Assembly (NCBI RefSeq): GCF_031453615.1
Contig: NZ_JAVIZT010000001.1
Coordinates: forward strand, 1,116,001 to 1,180,000
DNA from: Microbacterium sp. SORGH_AS_0428
Lineage (GTDB): Bacteria; Actinomycetota; Actinomycetes; Actinomycetales; Microbacteriaceae
Direction: 5' to 3'
DNA: 64,000 nt
Shown: in pieces, positions 35,137 through 45,367 of the stretch
Layout: the number at the start of each line of letters is the position of its first letter
Position numbering within the stretch: position 1 is the stretch's first letter
Notes under the pieces: generated by a model
Told to the model about the DNA's origin: nothing
What the model saw: the letters and a program-made list of their open reading frames with translations, nothing else
Databases searched by the model: none
Translations under genes and position numbers: made by a program

Positions 35137-37851
35137 TCAGGAACGTCGGGCGCGGGTGCGGCGCAGGGCCTTGTCCGCCTCGACCACGGCGGCGGGGATC
35201 ACCGACAGCGCGAGCGCCAGCAGCCACTCGCCGCCGCTGAGGCCCGTGGTCATCAACAGGTTCTGGGCGAACCCGACCTCGACGCAGACGACGGTCAGCG
35301 CGACGGGGATCCACATCCACTTGAGCGCGTCCGCCCACGGCGCCGTGAAGCCGGATGCGGGGTCCCGCCGCATCGCCATCCCCGCCAGCACCGATCCGAG
35401 GCTGATGACGACGAAGGCCATCGTGACCGGCACCGACGCCTCGGTCGTGCGCGCTTCGCCGGGCGCCAGCAGGAGCGCCGCCAGCGCGGTGGCGAAGATG
35501 GTGCCGCCGTACACGAGCCACTGCGTGATGGACCCGCGGTTCGCGAGGGTCTGGCGCACGTCGCGGGGCGGCCTTGACATGATGCCGTCCGGGTCGGGTC
35601 CGAACGTGATGGTCAGAACGGGGAAGAACGTGATGAACGTGCTGAGGAAGATGACCATGAGCGGCGTGAGAGGCACACCGTTGTTGATGTCGAAGACGCT
35701 GGCGGCGAGGAAGAGCAGAACGAGCGAGAACAGTGTCGACATCTGGTAGCGGACGTAGCCGACGATCTTCTCGTAGATGCCCCGACCCAGCCGGATCGCT
35801 TCGACGAGGGTGCCGAAGTCGTCGTCCGTCAGGATCATGCGCGCCGCCTGCTTCGTGACCTCGCTCCCGGAGCCCATCGCGACACCGATGTCGGCCTGCT
35901 TGAGGGCGGCGGCATCGTTGACCGCATCGCCGGTCATCGCGACGATCTCGCCGCGCTCCTGCAGGAGACGGGCCACTCGCAGTTTGTCCTCCGGCGTCAC
36001 GCGCCCGAACACATGCAGCTCGGGCAGGCGGGCCGACAGCTGCGCATCGCTCAGCTCGCGCAGCTCGGAGCCGCTGATGGCGCCGGGGCCGAGGCCCAGC
36101 TCGTCGCCGATCGCGGCGGCCGTCACGGCGTGGTCCCCCGTGATCATGCGCACCTCGATGCCGGCGCCCGCGGCGATGCGCACCGCCTCGATCGCCTCGG
36201 GTCGCAAGGGATCGACGATGCCGACGAGGGCCACGAACACGAAGCCGTCCGAGAAGGCCATCGGATCGGCGATCACGGCGTCCCGCTCGTCGTCGAGGAT
36301 GCGGTAGCCGAACGCCAGCACGCGCAGTCCCTCACCCGAGAGCCGGGCGTTGGCCGCGAGGATGTCGTCGCGGGCCTTGGCGATGGGGACGACACCCTCG
36401 GCGTTCAGCGCGTGCGTGCAGCGATCGAGGACCACATCCGGTCCGCCCTTGATGGTCGCGACGAACGCGCTGACGCCGTCCCACGGCACGTCGTGGCAGG
36501 TCACCATGAACTTGTACGCCGAGTCGAAGGGCACCTCGGCCTGGCGCGGGTACAGCCGCCGCGTCTCCTCCGCATCGGCGCCGAGCTTGGCCGCGAGCAC
36601 CACCAGGGCCGCCTCGGTCGGATCCCCCACCACCGCGCCCGCATCCGAGACCGTCGCGTCGCTGTTGAGGCACAGTCCGTACGCGAGCGCCGTGAAGTCG
36701 GGCACCTCGAGGCCGGCGGCATGACGCAGCGCGCCCGCCTTGCGGTACCCCTCGCCCTCGACCGAGAACCACTGGCCGCGCGCGTAGAGGCGGCGAGCGG
36801 TCATCTGGTTGAGCGTCAGCGTGCCGGTCTTGTCGGAGTTGATCGCGGAGGTCGCGCCGAGCGTCTCCACGTCGCTCAGGTTCTTGACGACCGCCCGGTG
36901 CTCGGCGAGCTGCTTGGCCCCGTACGAGAGCATCACCTGCACGAAGGTCGGCAACCCCGACGGGATGGCGGAGACCGCCATGGCGATTCCCACGAGCAGC
37001 ACCGTCTGCACGGACTCGCCGCGCGCGAACCCGAGCACGATCATGATCGCGACGGCGCCCCACGCGATGAGTCCCAGCACCTTCGTGAGCCCGTCCAGCT
37101 CACGTTGCAGGGGGCTGCGCGTGCCGACGACCGCCGTGAGCATCCCCGCGATGCGGCCCATCTGGGTCTGCATCCCGGTCTCGGTCACGACCATCACGGC
37201 GGTGCCGCGCGTGAGGCTCGTGTTCTGGAAGAGCATGTTCTCGCGGTCGCCCAGCGCGACGTCGTCGTCGTCGAGCGTCTCCGCATCCTTCGGGACCGGG
37301 GCGCTCTCCCCCGTCAACGCCGACTCCTGCGTCTCACAGGTGGCGCTGCGGAGGATGCGTCCGTCCGCGGGCACGAGGTCGCCCGCCTCCAGCTGGACGA
37401 CATCGCCCACGACGATGTCCGTCGCATCGATCTGGCGCAGCGTGCCCTGGCGGAGCACCCTCACCTGCGGGATCTGCAACTGGGCGAGGGCGTCGACGCT
37501 GCGACGCGCCGCGAGCTCCTGCCGTGTGCCGAGCACTACGTTCAGGCCCACGAGCAACGCGACGACGACGGCGACGGACGGCTGCGCGATGAGGATGCTG
37601 ACCACGACCACGCCGATGAGCATGAGGTTCATCGGGTCGGCGAGCTGACGCAGCGCGAGGGTCACCGCGCGGGGCGAGGGCGGCGCGGCGATCGCGTTCG
37701 GGCCGCTCTCGGCCAGTCGCCTGGCCGCCTGCTCGTCCGAAAGCCCTTCGGCGGCGTCCGTACCGAGCTCGGCCGCCACACGGCCGGCATCCATCGCCCA
37801 CCAGGCCGATGTCGCGGGCCGTGCGTCCACCGGTTTCTGCGTGCCGCTCAT
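35137..37851 (-). CDS. P-type ATPase, P2-like, with atypical transport site
   Basis: A 904-residue membrane pump. In order: cation-ATPase N-terminal domain (1-75), actuator with LTGESAPVPKD, phosphorylation motif SDKTGTLTLNQMT, ATP-binding FVATIKGGPDVV, hinge MTGDAVNDAAALK (GDAVND instead of GDGVND), and a C-terminal six-helix part. The overall form resembles bacterial Ca2+ or Na+ P2-type ATPases. However, TM4 reads AIPSGLPTF instead of PEGLP, and TM6 reads STFITFF where NLVTD is expected, so the usual ion ligands are missing. The substrate should not be assumed to be calcium. It is monocistronic. Confidence 0.85.
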   Translation of the reverse strand: MSGTQKPVDARPATSAWWAMDAGRVAAELGTDAAEGLSDEQAARRLAESGPNAIAAPPSPRAVTLALRQLADPMNLMLIGVVVVSILIAQPSVAVVVALLVGLNVVLGTRQELAARRSVDALAQLQIPQVRVLRQGTLRQIDATDIVVGDVVQLEAGDLVPADGRILRSATCETQESALTGESAPVPKDAETLDDDDVALGDRENMLFQNTSLTRGTAVMVVTETGMQTQMGRIAGMLTAVVGTRSPLQRELDGLTKVLGLIAWGAVAIMIVLGFARGESVQTVLLVGIAMAVSAIPSGLPTFVQVMLSYGAKQLAEHRAVVKNLSDVETLGATSAINSDKTGTLTLNQMTARRLYARGQWFSVEGEGYRKAGALRHAAGLEVPDFTALAYGLCLNSDATVSDAGAVVGDPTEAALVVLAAKLGADAEETRRLYPRQAEVPFDSAYKFMVTCHDVPWDGVSAFVATIKGGPDVVLDRCTHALNAEGVVPIAKARDDILAANARLSGEGLRVLAFGYRILDDERDAVIADPMAFSDGFVFVALVGIVDPLRPEAIEAVRIAAGAGIEVRMITGDHAVTAAAIGDELGLGPGAISGSELRELSDAQLSARLPELHVFGRVTPEDKLRVARLLQERGEIVAMTGDAVNDAAALKQADIGVAMGSGSEVTKQAARMILTDDDFGTLVEAIRLGRGIYEKIVGYVRYQMSTLFSLVLLFLAASVFDINNGVPLTPLMVIFLSTFITFFPVLTITFGPDPDGIMSRPPRDVRQTLANRGSITQWLVYGGTIFATALAALLLAPGEARTTEASVPVTMAFVVISLGSVLAGMAMRRDPASGFTAPWADALKWMWIPVALTVVCVEVGFAQNLLMTTGLSGGEWLLALALSVIPAAVVEADKALRRTRARRS

Positions 37852-37981
37852 GGCCCACCTCCCCGATCGCGATCATAGCGACGGGGCGGGATGCGGCCAC
37901 AGCGTCGCTCTCGCCGGATGAGCACCGATTCTCCGGCCGCGGTGCCGCGGCGAGAACCCCGATGCCCCTATCGTGATGCTC

Positions 37982-38947
37982 ATGCCGCGCTTCGACATGG
38001 ATCCGCACGCCCTCCGCGAGTACCGGCCCGAGGTGCGCGAGCCCGCCGACTTCGACGCCTTCTGGGCAGAGACGATCGCCTCCTCCCGCGCCGCGGGCGA
38101 GGAGGTGCGCTACCAGCGCGTCGCAGCGCCGTTCACCCTGGTCGACGTCTACGACGTGACCTTCAGCGGCTACGCGGGCGAGCCGGTGCGCGCCTGGTTG
38201 ACCGTGCCGGCCGGCGCCGACGAGCCGCTGCCCGCGGTCGTCGAGTACAACGGCTACGGCGGCGGGCGCGGGCTCGCGGGCGAACGCCTCGGCTGGGCCA
38301 ACGCCGGCTACGCGCACCTGCTGATGGACACCCGTGGTCAGGGCTCGATGTGGGGAACCGGCGGCGACACCCCCGATCCGCACGGCACCGGCCCGTCGGT
38401 CAGCGGCTTCATGACGCGCGGGATCGAGGATCCCGCGCAGTACTACTACCGTCGCGTGTTCACGGATGCGGTGCGCCTCGTGGATGCGGCGCGCGCGCTC
38501 GACATCGTCGACGCCGACCGCGTCGCGGTCTGCGGAGGCAGCCAGGGCGGCGGGATCGCGCTGGCCGCGGGCGCATTGTCGGACGGGCTGGTCGCGGTCA
38601 TGCCCGACGTGCCGTTCCTCTGCCACTTCGAGCGGGCTGTGGGACTCACGGACGCGGATCCGTACCAGGAGATCGTGCGCTACCTCGCGGTGCACCGCCA
38701 CACCGAGGAGCGCGTGTTCACCACGCTGTCCTACTTCGACGGCGTCAACATGGCGCGCCGCTCCACCGCACCCGCGCTCTTCTCGACCGCGCTGCACGAT
38801 CAGACGTGCCCGCCCTCGACGGTCTTCGCCGCTCGCAACCACTACGCGGGCGAGGCGGACATCGAGGTCTACCCCCACAACCAGCACGAGGGCGGCCTGA
38901 TGTATCAGTGGCTCGCGCAGGCGGAGTTCCTCGCGGCGCGCGTGTGA
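37982..38947 (+). CDS. Acetylxylan esterase / cephalosporin deacetylase (CE7)
   Basis: A 321-residue alpha/beta hydrolase removing acetyl groups from xylo-oligosaccharides or cephalosporins. Seen: PAVVEYNGYGGGRG, MDTRGQGSMWGTGGDTPD, nucleophile elbow CGGSQGGGIA, Asp in STALHDQTCPPST and His in YPHNQHEGG. No signal peptide is seen, as usual for CE7, so it acts inside the cell. ATG 37982 is chosen; GTG 37973 and ATG 37976 are in frame. A terminator follows at once. Confidence 0.9.
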   Translation: MPRFDMDPHALREYRPEVREPADFDAFWAETIASSRAAGEEVRYQRVAAPFTLVDVYDVTFSGYAGEPVRAWLTVPAGADEPLPAVVEYNGYGGGRGLAGERLGWANAGYAHLLMDTRGQGSMWGTGGDTPDPHGTGPSVSGFMTRGIEDPAQYYYRRVFTDAVRLVDAARALDIVDADRVAVCGGSQGGGIALAAGALSDGLVAVMPDVPFLCHFERAVGLTDADPYQEIVRYLAVHRHTEERVFTTLSYFDGVNMARRSTAPALFSTALHDQTCPPSTVFAARNHYAGEADIEVYPHNQHEGGLMYQWLAQAEFLAARV

Positions 38948-38950
38948 GCT

Positions 38951-38977
38951 CGGGATGCGGCAGGCCGCCGCATCCCG
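38951..38977. terminator. Bidirectional terminator
   Basis: CGGGATGCGGC (38951-38961) pairs perfectly with GCCGCATCCCG (38967-38977) around a 5-base loop. It lies between the esterase gene and the end of the ABC exporter operon. The stem is an inverted pair of GGATGCGG. Confidence 0.85.
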
Positions 38978-38982
38978 AACCG

Positions 38983-40794
38983 TCACACGAGCGAGTCGCG
39001 CCAGGCGGCGTGCAGGCGCGCGAACGTGCCGGTGCCGCCGATGAGCGCCTCCGGTGCGTCGTCCTCGACGATGCGCCCGTGCTCCATGACGAGAACGCGG
39101 TCCGCGATCGCCACGGTCGAGAGGCGGTGGGCGATGATGATGGCCGTGCGATCCGCGAGCAGGGTCCCCAGAGCCGACTGGATCTGGCGCTCGCTCGGGA
39201 TGTCGAGCGAAGCGGTCGCCTCGTCGAGGATCAGCACCGCCGGGTTCGCCAGAAACGCGCGCGCGAAGGAGATCAGCTGGCGCTGTCCCGCTGACACGCG
39301 TCCGCCGCGCTTGTTCACGTCGGTGTCGTAGCCGTCGGGCAGCGCCTCGATGAACGCGTGCGCGCCGACGGCCATCGCCGCATCCCGCACCTCGTCGAGG
39401 GTCGCGTCCGGCTTTCCGAGCGCGATGTTGTCGGCTACCGTGCCGCTGAACAGATACGCCTCCTGCGTCACCATGACGATCGCGCGGCGCAGATCGGCCG
39501 AGCCGAGCGTTCGCAGGTCCACGCCGTCGAGCGTCACGGCGCCGCGGGTCGGGTCGTAGAAGCGGGAGACCAGCTTGGCCAGCGTGGACTTGCCCGCCCC
39601 GGTCGTGCCGACGAGGGCGATCGTCTGTCCCGCGGGCACGTCGAGCGAGAAGTCGGGCAGCACCACGCGGCCGTCGCCGTAACCGAACGCCACGTCGTCG
39701 AAACGGATCGCGCCGCGCGGGCGCTCCAGTGCGACGGGATGGGCAGGCTCGGGAACCGTGGGCTCCTCCTCCAGCACACCCGACACCTTCTCCAGCGCCG
39801 CCGCGGCCGACTGGTAGGAGTTGAGGAACATCGCCACCTCCTGCAGCGGCGAGAAGAAGTTGCGCACGTACAGCACGGCGGCCAGCAGCACGCCGATCTC
39901 CAGCGCTCCGCCGGCGACGCGGATGCCGCCGAGGAGCAGGATCGCGCCGAGACTGAGTGTCGAGATCGCCATCAGCCCGGGCTCGAAGGTGCCGAACAGC
40001 CGGATGGAGCGCATGTTCACGTCGCGGTACTGCTCGCTCAGCTCGCCGAACTCGACGTCGCCGCGCTTCTCCTTGCGGAACGCCTTGACCGCACGGATGC
40101 CGGTCATGGTCTCCACGAAGTGCACGATGACCTTCGCGCTGACCACGCGCGACTCGCGGTAGACCATCTGCGAGCGGCGGTAGAACCAGCGCATGAGCAG
40201 GCCCAGCGGGATGCCCATGACGATGAGCACGACGCCGCTCTGCCAGTCCAGCAGCAGCAGCGCGATGAGCGTGAAGGCGCCGAACAGCACACCCGAGACG
40301 AGTTCGTTGAGACCACCGTCGAGGAGCTCCCGGATCGTGTCGAGGTCGCTCGTCTGGCGCGAGATGATCCGCCCCGACGTGTACGACTCGTGGAACTCGA
40401 GGCTCAGCCGCTGCGTGTGGCGGAAGATGCGGGTGCGGAGGTCGAGCATGACCGCCTGCGTCAGGCGTGCCGCGACCACCGCATACCACCCGATCAGAGC
40501 TGCTCCGAGCAGCCCCGACGCGAGGTAGACGGCCACCACGCCGATCGTGGGAAGCCAGTCCAGCTCGTTCAGCACCGCGGGCAGGGCGTTGTCGATGCCG
40601 AACGCGATGAGCGCCGGACCCACGACCCGCAGCGCCGTCGAGACGACGAGCACGACGGCCGCGAGGACGAGCTTGCCGCGCAGCGGTGCGATGAGCGAGC
40701 CGAGCAGCCGCATCGAGCGGCGCCGGATCTCTCGGCTCTCGGCGCGGGTGTAGTCGGAGCGGTCTTCGCCGCTGGTTCCCGTGACGGTACTCAT
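38983..40794 (-). CDS. Heterodimeric ABC exporter subunit, catalytically competent half (BmrD/TM288-like)
   Basis: A 603-residue half-exporter: six membrane helices (about 30-330), then an ATPase domain with Walker [15 protein letters not shown], signature VSAGQRQ, Walker [13 protein letters not shown] with the catalytic Glu, and switch IIAHRLST. The signature deviates from LSGGQ. With its neighbour, which shows the opposite pattern, it forms an asymmetric pair like TM287/288 or BmrCD. Such pumps export drugs or lipids. ATG overlaps the upstream gene by 4 bases. Confidence 0.92.
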   Translation of the reverse strand: MSTVTGTSGEDRSDYTRAESREIRRRSMRLLGSLIAPLRGKLVLAAVVLVVSTALRVVGPALIAFGIDNALPAVLNELDWLPTIGVVAVYLASGLLGAALIGWYAVVAARLTQAVMLDLRTRIFRHTQRLSLEFHESYTSGRIISRQTSDLDTIRELLDGGLNELVSGVLFGAFTLIALLLLDWQSGVVLIVMGIPLGLLMRWFYRRSQMVYRESRVVSAKVIVHFVETMTGIRAVKAFRKEKRGDVEFGELSEQYRDVNMRSIRLFGTFEPGLMAISTLSLGAILLLGGIRVAGGALEIGVLLAAVLYVRNFFSPLQEVAMFLNSYQSAAAALEKVSGVLEEEPTVPEPAHPVALERPRGAIRFDDVAFGYGDGRVVLPDFSLDVPAGQTIALVGTTGAGKSTLAKLVSRFYDPTRGAVTLDGVDLRTLGSADLRRAIVMVTQEAYLFSGTVADNIALGKPDATLDEVRDAAMAVGAHAFIEALPDGYDTDVNKRGGRVSAGQRQLISFARAFLANPAVLILDEATASLDIPSERQIQSALGTLLADRTAIIIAHRLSTVAIADRVLVMEHGRIVEDDAPEALIGGTGTFARLHAAWRDSLV

Positions 40795-42599
40795 CGCACC
40801 TCCTCCTTCTCCTGCTCGTCCAGACTCGAGATCACGTGCCGGTAGTGCGCCGATGAGCGCATCAGCTCGCTGTGCGTGCCCACCGCGGTGACGCGGCCGT
40901 CCTCGAGGAGAGCGACGCGGTCTGCGAGGGCCACGGTCGATGGCCGGTGGGCGACGATGAGGGCGGTCGTGTCGGCCAGAACCCGCCGCAGCCCCTCCTC
41001 CACGCGCGCCTCGGTGTCGACGTCGAGGGCCGACAGCGGGTCGTCGAGCACGAGCACCGACGGCCGGGCGGCCACCGCGCGGGCGAGGGCCAGACGTTGG
41101 CGCTGGCCTCCGGACAAACTCAGCCCTTCCTCACCGATGACGGTGTCGACGCCGGCGGGTAGACGCTCGACGAACTCGGCCTGGGCGACGTCGAGCGCTT
41201 CGCGCAGCACGCGCTCGCCCTCGGGCGAGGCCGCATCCAGGTCGTCCCGCCCGAGCAGCACGTTCTCCCGCACGGATGAGGAGAAGAGCGTCGCCTCCTC
41301 GAACGCCATAGAGATGTGCGTGCGCAGCTCCGCCAGCGTGAGGTCCCTGACATCGACGCCGTCCAGCGTCACGCGCCCACCGGTCACGTCGTACAGACGG
41401 GTCGGCAGGGTGGTCAGCGTCGTCTTGCCCGAACCGGTGAGCCCCACGAGCGCCATCGTCTCGCCCGGCTCCAGGGCGAGATCGATGCCGTCGAGCAGGT
41501 CGCGCTGCGCGTCCGGCGCGTCCTGATAGCGGAAGTGCACGTTCTCGAACACGAGCCGGCCCCGCGGGTTCTCGAGCGAGACGGGTGTGGCCGGGTCGTC
41601 GATCGTGACCTGCTCGTCGAACACCTCGAACACGCGGTCGGTGGCGGTGCGCGCATCCAGAAGGAACGAGAACAGGAAGCCGATCGACTCCATGGGCCAG
41701 CGCAGCACCGTCGCCATCGCGAAGAAGGCGAACAGCTGCGCGACCGAGAGCTGGCCGAGCTGAGCGAGGACGATTCCCGCCGCCAGACACAGAGCGAAGG
41801 CGATCTCGGGCAACAGCACCAGCCAGAACCAGATCAGGCCGATGGCCGTGGCTTTGCGCAACTCCGTCTGACGCAGCGTCTCGGCCTGACGCGCGAACTT
41901 GGCCAGCGCGTGGGATCCACGTCCGAAGGCCTTCAGGACGCGGATGCCGTGCACGCTCTCCTCGACCGCGGTCGCGAGATCGCCCGCCTGGTCCTGGCTC
42001 TGGCGCGCGAGCACCCCGTACTGCTTCTCGAAGCGGTATCCGGCGTACCAGAGGGGTGCCGAGCACAGCAGGAAGATCGCGCCGAGCACCCAGTGCCACT
42101 GGAACAGCAGCACCGATCCCAGCGCGATCGTCAGCACGTTGACGACGAGCAGGATGACGCCGAAGGCGAGCCAGCGACGGATGAGACTGATGTCCTGCAT
42201 CATGCGACTGAGCAGCTGGCCCGACTGCCACCGGTCGTGGAAGGCGACCGGCAGCCTCTGCAAGCGCGCGGCGAAGCCGGTACGCAAGGCGTACTCGACC
42301 TTGGTCGAGGGCGCGAGCACGAACCAGCGCCGGCCCCAGACGAGGGCGGCCTCGGCCAGCCCGAGCCCGATGACGGCGAGCGTGCCCCAGAGGATCTGCG
42401 TCGGGTCGGCGGAGGCGATCGGACCCGCGACGACGCCCTCGAGCACGAGCGGGATCATCAGGGCGACGACGCTGGCGGCGAGCGCGCTGACGGCGCCGAG
42501 CACGAGCGGACGCAGCACGGGACGCACGAACGGCAAGAGCCGCGCCAGAGCGCGAAACGTGGACGGTTCGGTGGACGAACGAGAGGGTGTGGAACTCAT
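40791..42599 (-). CDS. Heterodimeric ABC exporter subunit with degenerate ATP site (BmrC/TM287-like)
   Basis: A 602-residue half-exporter: six helices, then Walker [15 protein letters not shown], canonical signature [12 protein letters not shown], and Walker [13 protein letters not shown] in which Asp replaces the catalytic Glu. Switch VAHRPST has Pro where Leu is usual. This is the hallmark of the degenerate site of heterodimeric exporters; its good signature completes the active site on the partner. It is the first large gene of the operon, 108 bases after a short leader ORF. Confidence 0.92.
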   Translation of the reverse strand: MSSTPSRSSTEPSTFRALARLLPFVRPVLRPLVLGAVSALAASVVALMIPLVLEGVVAGPIASADPTQILWGTLAVIGLGLAEAALVWGRRWFVLAPSTKVEYALRTGFAARLQRLPVAFHDRWQSGQLLSRMMQDISLIRRWLAFGVILLVVNVLTIALGSVLLFQWHWVLGAIFLLCSAPLWYAGYRFEKQYGVLARQSQDQAGDLATAVEESVHGIRVLKAFGRGSHALAKFARQAETLRQTELRKATAIGLIWFWLVLLPEIAFALCLAAGIVLAQLGQLSVAQLFAFFAMATVLRWPMESIGFLFSFLLDARTATDRVFEVFDEQVTIDDPATPVSLENPRGRLVFENVHFRYQDAPDAQRDLLDGIDLALEPGETMALVGLTGSGKTTLTTLPTRLYDVTGGRVTLDGVDVRDLTLAELRTHISMAFEEATLFSSSVRENVLLGRDDLDAASPEGERVLREALDVAQAEFVERLPAGVDTVIGEEGLSLSGGQRQRLALARAVAARPSVLVLDDPLSALDVDTEARVEEGLRRVLADTTALIVAHRPSTVALADRVALLEDGRVTAVGTHSELMRSSAHYRHVISSLDEQEKEEVR

Positions 42600-42707
42600 G
42601 ATCCTCGAGAAGAGCGTGCGACAGCTGTGCCGCAGAAGGATGAGGTCGCGCGCAGAGGTGCGGCGGCTCGGAGAGGGAGGAGGCCGCCCGGCGGCGGTGG
42701 GTGGCAG

Positions 42708-42773
42708 CTACGCGAAGCGCGCGGGCACCGCGAGGACGGCGGGGATCTCCGCAATGGCGAATGCCTGAGTCAT
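42708..42773 (-). CDS. Leader peptide upstream of the ABC exporter, 21 residues
   Basis: A short ORF MTQAFAIAEIPAVLAVPARF-Ala ends in TAG 108 bases before the exporter. It has an excellent Shine-Dalgarno, GAGGAGGA, 4 bases before the ATG, better than that of the exporter itself, and sits just downstream of a good promoter. Position and size fit a regulatory leader peptide. In Bacillus the similar exporter BmrCD is controlled by translation of the leader BmrB. This parallel is inference; expression has not been seen. Confidence 0.6.
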   Translation of the reverse strand: MTQAFAIAEIPAVLAVPARFA

Positions 42774-42826
42774 ATCGTCCTCCTCGAGTGCACGGATGCC
42801 GCGGCGAGTGCGCGCGACAGCCCTCC

Positions 42827-42855
42827 AGCCTATGCTGTGTGTTCGCTGAGTGCAA
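42827..42855 (-). promoter_or_regulatory. Promoter of the leader-exporter operon
   Basis: On the - strand, TTGCAC (42850-42855) and TAGGCT (42827-42832) are 17 bases apart. The transcript would begin about 45 bases before the leader ORF. The rest of the 290-base gap holds the leader and a G/C-rich stretch with a possible GGCGGC/GCCGCC stem before the exporter start. Confidence 0.65.
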
Positions 42856-42889
42856 CGATCAGTTCAGCGCGGACATTCCCGCGCGTGAA

Positions 42890-43381
42890 TCAGACGGCTT
42901 CGCGAGCCAGCAGACTGCGCTTGACCTCGACGCCCCACGCGAAGCCGCCCAGCCCGCCGCCGGTGCGGAGCACGCGGTGACAGGGCACGAACAGGGCCGG
43001 CGCGTTGCGCGCGCAGACGGATGCGGCGGCGCGCACCGCGCGGGGGGCTCCCAGCGCCGCGGCGAACTCCGCATAGGTGAGGGGCTGTCCCGGCTCGATG
43101 CGCCGCAGCATCCGCCAGCCGGCGAGCTGTCCGGCCGTGCCCGTCTGGTGCACCTCGACCTCGTCGATCGCCCGCACGTCTCCGCCGTAGTACGCGGCGA
43201 CCGCATCCAGGGCATCGACAGCACCCTCGACGATCTCCGCGGGTCGGTCCGCCGCGCGCACGCGGGCGACGATCACCGCGTGGTCGGCGCTCCACCCGGA
43301 CGCGAGGACGCGCTGCCGATCGTCGACGAGAGCGGTGAAGGCTCCGTCGGGGGTGGCGATGGTGGCGATGTGCGCGGTCAT
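42890..43381 (-). CDS. ogt: Methylated-DNA-[protein]-cysteine S-methyltransferase
   Basis: A 163-residue suicide repair protein taking methyl groups from O6-methylguanine. Seen: the helix-turn-helix region [21 protein letters not shown] and the active site [12 protein letters not shown]. The ATG overlaps the stop of the Ada-AlkA gene (ATGA), so the two repair functions are made together. The N-terminal domain is short and lacks zinc cysteines, as in Ogt rather than Ada. Confidence 0.93.
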   Translation of the reverse strand: MTAHIATIATPDGAFTALVDDRQRVLASGWSADHAVIVARVRAADRPAEIVEGAVDALDAVAAYYGGDVRAIDEVEVHQTGTAGQLAGWRMLRRIEPGQPLTYAEFAAALGAPRAVRAAASVCARNAPALFVPCHRVLRTGGGLGGFAWGVEVKRSLLAREAV

Positions 43382-44868
43382 GCGATGCGGCTCTCGTTCG
43401 GGAGGTGGGCGGGACGGGGGATCTGTGCGGGCACGGCTGCGACGGCGGCCCAGAGGTGCGCGGTCAGGTAGCTGCGCCAGGGCGCGGCGCGGAGGGACCA
43501 CGCGGTCAGGGCGCCCGGCTCCGCCGGGAGCCCGAGCCGAGCGGCTCCGGTTCGCACGGCGACGTCGCCGGGAAGGAACACGTCGGGATCACCCGTGACC
43601 CGCATCCGTACGTAGTCCGCAGTCCACGGTCCGATCCCGGGCATCGCGAGCAGGGCTGCGCGCTGCTCGAGGGCGTCGCCGCCGGCGTCGAGCACGAGCG
43701 AGCCGTCGGCGAGGGCCGCGGCGGCGCCGACGATGGCCCGGATGCGGGCGGCGGGTCCGCGCAGCACCTCGGCGCCGCGCTCCGCGATCGACTCCATCGT
43801 CGGAAAGAGCAGGTCGGTGCCTTCGTGGGCGGGCACCGGCTCCCCCAGGTGCTGCGCGAGAGCGGCGAGCGCCGTGCGCGCCGCGGCGACGGTGATCTGC
43901 TGGCCGACCATCGCGCGGATGAGCATCTCGTGCGGGTCGGCGGCGCCGGGGACGCGGATGCCGGGAAGCGCGGCGACACGCTCGGACAGCTCGGGGTGGA
44001 CAGCCAGCGCCTGGTCGACGGCGAGCGGATCCGCATCCAGATCGAACAGCCGACGCACCCGCGTGACCAGCTGCGGCAGGTCGGCGAGCTGCGAGAGGCG
44101 GGCGCGCAGACGGAGCGCGTCGCCGTCGCGACGCACCTCGAACCACGCGGAGCCGCCGGCCAGGCGCAGAGTGCGCGCGAAGGTGGTCGCCGTGACTGTC
44201 TCCACGCCCGGCAGCGCGCGGGCCGTCATCCAGGCGAAGATGCCGTCGTCGTCGATCGGACGCCGGTGCGCGAGGAGCAGATCTATCTCGCCGGGGGTCG
44301 CGTGGCTGTCGGACTTCCGGCGCGCACGCAGCGCGAGCGGCGTCATCCCGAACACCTCGCGGACGGTGTCGTTGAACTGCCTCACGCTCGCGAAGCCCGC
44401 GGAGAAGGCGACGTCTGCGGCGGGGAGGTCCGTGCCGACGAGGAGCATCCGTGCCGTGTGGGCGCGATGGGCCCGCGCGAGAGCGAGGGGCGAGGCGCCG
44501 AGCTCGGCGGTGAGGATGCGGCCGAGCTGCCGCGACGAGTAGCCGAGGCGGCGGGCGAGTCCCGGTACGCCCTCTCGCTCGATGACCCCGTCGGCGATGA
44601 GGCGCATCGCACGCCCGGCGACGTCGCCGCGGAGATCCCATTCCGGCGAGCCCGGCGCGGCCTCGGGCAGGCAGCGCTTGCAGGCACGGTAGCCCGCCTC
44701 GTGCGCGGCGGCGCTCGTGGGGTAGAACGTCACGTTCTCGGCCCTCGGCGTGCGTGCCGGGCAGCTGGGGCGGCAGTAGATGCCGGTCGTGTGCACCGCG
44801 GTGACGAACTGGCCGTCGAAGCGCGCGTCCCGCGCGTCGATCGCGCGGTAGCGCTCGTCGAAGGTCAT
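43378..44868 (-). CDS. alkA: Ada-type sensor fused to DNA-3-methyladenine glycosylase II (AlkA)
   Basis: A 496-residue fusion. In order: Ada zinc domain with Cys32, Cys36, Cys63 and Cys66 (YCRPSC…ACKRC), which takes methyl from phosphotriesters; an AraC-type helix-turn-helix (about 80-175); an AlkA N-terminal domain; and an HhH-GPD glycosylase with [15 protein letters not shown] and the catalytic Asp in FLPGDVAV. It both senses alkylation and excises 3-methyladenine. ATG 44868 is used; a GTG at 44883 is in frame. It forms an operon with ogt, and likely activates itself when methylated. Confidence 0.92.
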   Translation of the reverse strand: MTFDERYRAIDARDARFDGQFVTAVHTTGIYCRPSCPARTPRAENVTFYPTSAAAHEAGYRACKRCLPEAAPGSPEWDLRGDVAGRAMRLIADGVIEREGVPGLARRLGYSSRQLGRILTAELGASPLALARAHRAHTARMLLVGTDLPAADVAFSAGFASVRQFNDTVREVFGMTPLALRARRKSDSHATPGEIDLLLAHRRPIDDDGIFAWMTARALPGVETVTATTFARTLRLAGGSAWFEVRRDGDALRLRARLSQLADLPQLVTRVRRLFDLDADPLAVDQALAVHPELSERVAALPGIRVPGAADPHEMLIRAMVGQQITVAAARTALAALAQHLGEPVPAHEGTDLLFPTMESIAERGAEVLRGPAARIRAIVGAAAALADGSLVLDAGGDALEQRAALLAMPGIGPWTADYVRMRVTGDPDVFLPGDVAVRTGAARLGLPAEPGALTAWSLRAAPWRSYLTAHLWAAVAAVPAQIPRPAHLPNESRIA

Positions 44869-44968
44869 CGCGGAGGTGGGCACGTCCCCAGCCTGTCACG
44901 CCTCCCCGACACCGGCTCGCGGTTTTCGGACACCACAGCTCCGCCCCCGCCCCGCCCCCGATGCCCGA

Positions 44969-45260
44969 TGCCCGAGTTGCGTCGCAGTTGCGCAGATGCG
45001 CAGATGCGACAGGTTTCCGCATCCGCGACAGATGTTCACTGTCGCATCTGCGTAAAGGTGTAGCGGTCTCGGCGGGCCTGAAAGGCGCACGCGGCGGATG
45101 CGGGCTCCGCGCAGCGGCGGATGCGGCGGGCCGCCGGACGCGGCGAGGGATCCAACCGCAGCGTCACGTGGTGCCACACTCTTGCGCATATGCGCCAGTC
45201 ATTTCCTGGCGCATCTGCGCAAAAGTGGCGCATCTGCGCATATGCGACGCAACTCGGGCA
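44969..45260. repeat. MITE-like 292-bp element with 33-bp terminal inverted repeats
   Basis: The ends 44969-45001 and 45228-45260 are inverted copies (31 of 33 match), beginning TGCCCGAGTTGCGTCGCA. Inside are more hairpins: CGCAGATGCGACAG (45000-45013 region) with CTGTCGCATCTGCG (45039-45052), and CTTGCGCATATGCGCCAG (45181-45198) with its near-perfect partner ending 45222. No gene is present. It fills most of the 499-base gap between alkA and the flavoprotein gene. No clear target duplication is seen. It may be a non-autonomous mobile element or a cluster of regulator sites. Confidence 0.7.
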
Positions 45261-45367
45261 ACCGGAGGGGTGACCCACCCGAACGGGCAACCGCGAACAC
45301 GCACCCCACCGGGGCCCAGAGCGCAAGCGGCGGCCCCCGGGAGGAGGTGACGGAGTAGCGTCGCAGC

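Noticed and set aside
35137..37851. Naming the P-type ATPase a calcium pump
   Set aside because: The residues that coordinate calcium in TM4 and TM6 are absent.
37334..40489. A 1051-codon open frame on the - strand
   Set aside because: It crosses the exporter gene and the antisense of the esterase out of frame with both; real genes explain the stretch.
45340..45358. Mini-ORF GTG ACG GAG TAG with a strong ribosome site before the flavoprotein gene
   Set aside because: Only three codons; probably chance within a G-rich stretch, though the site may help ribosome loading.
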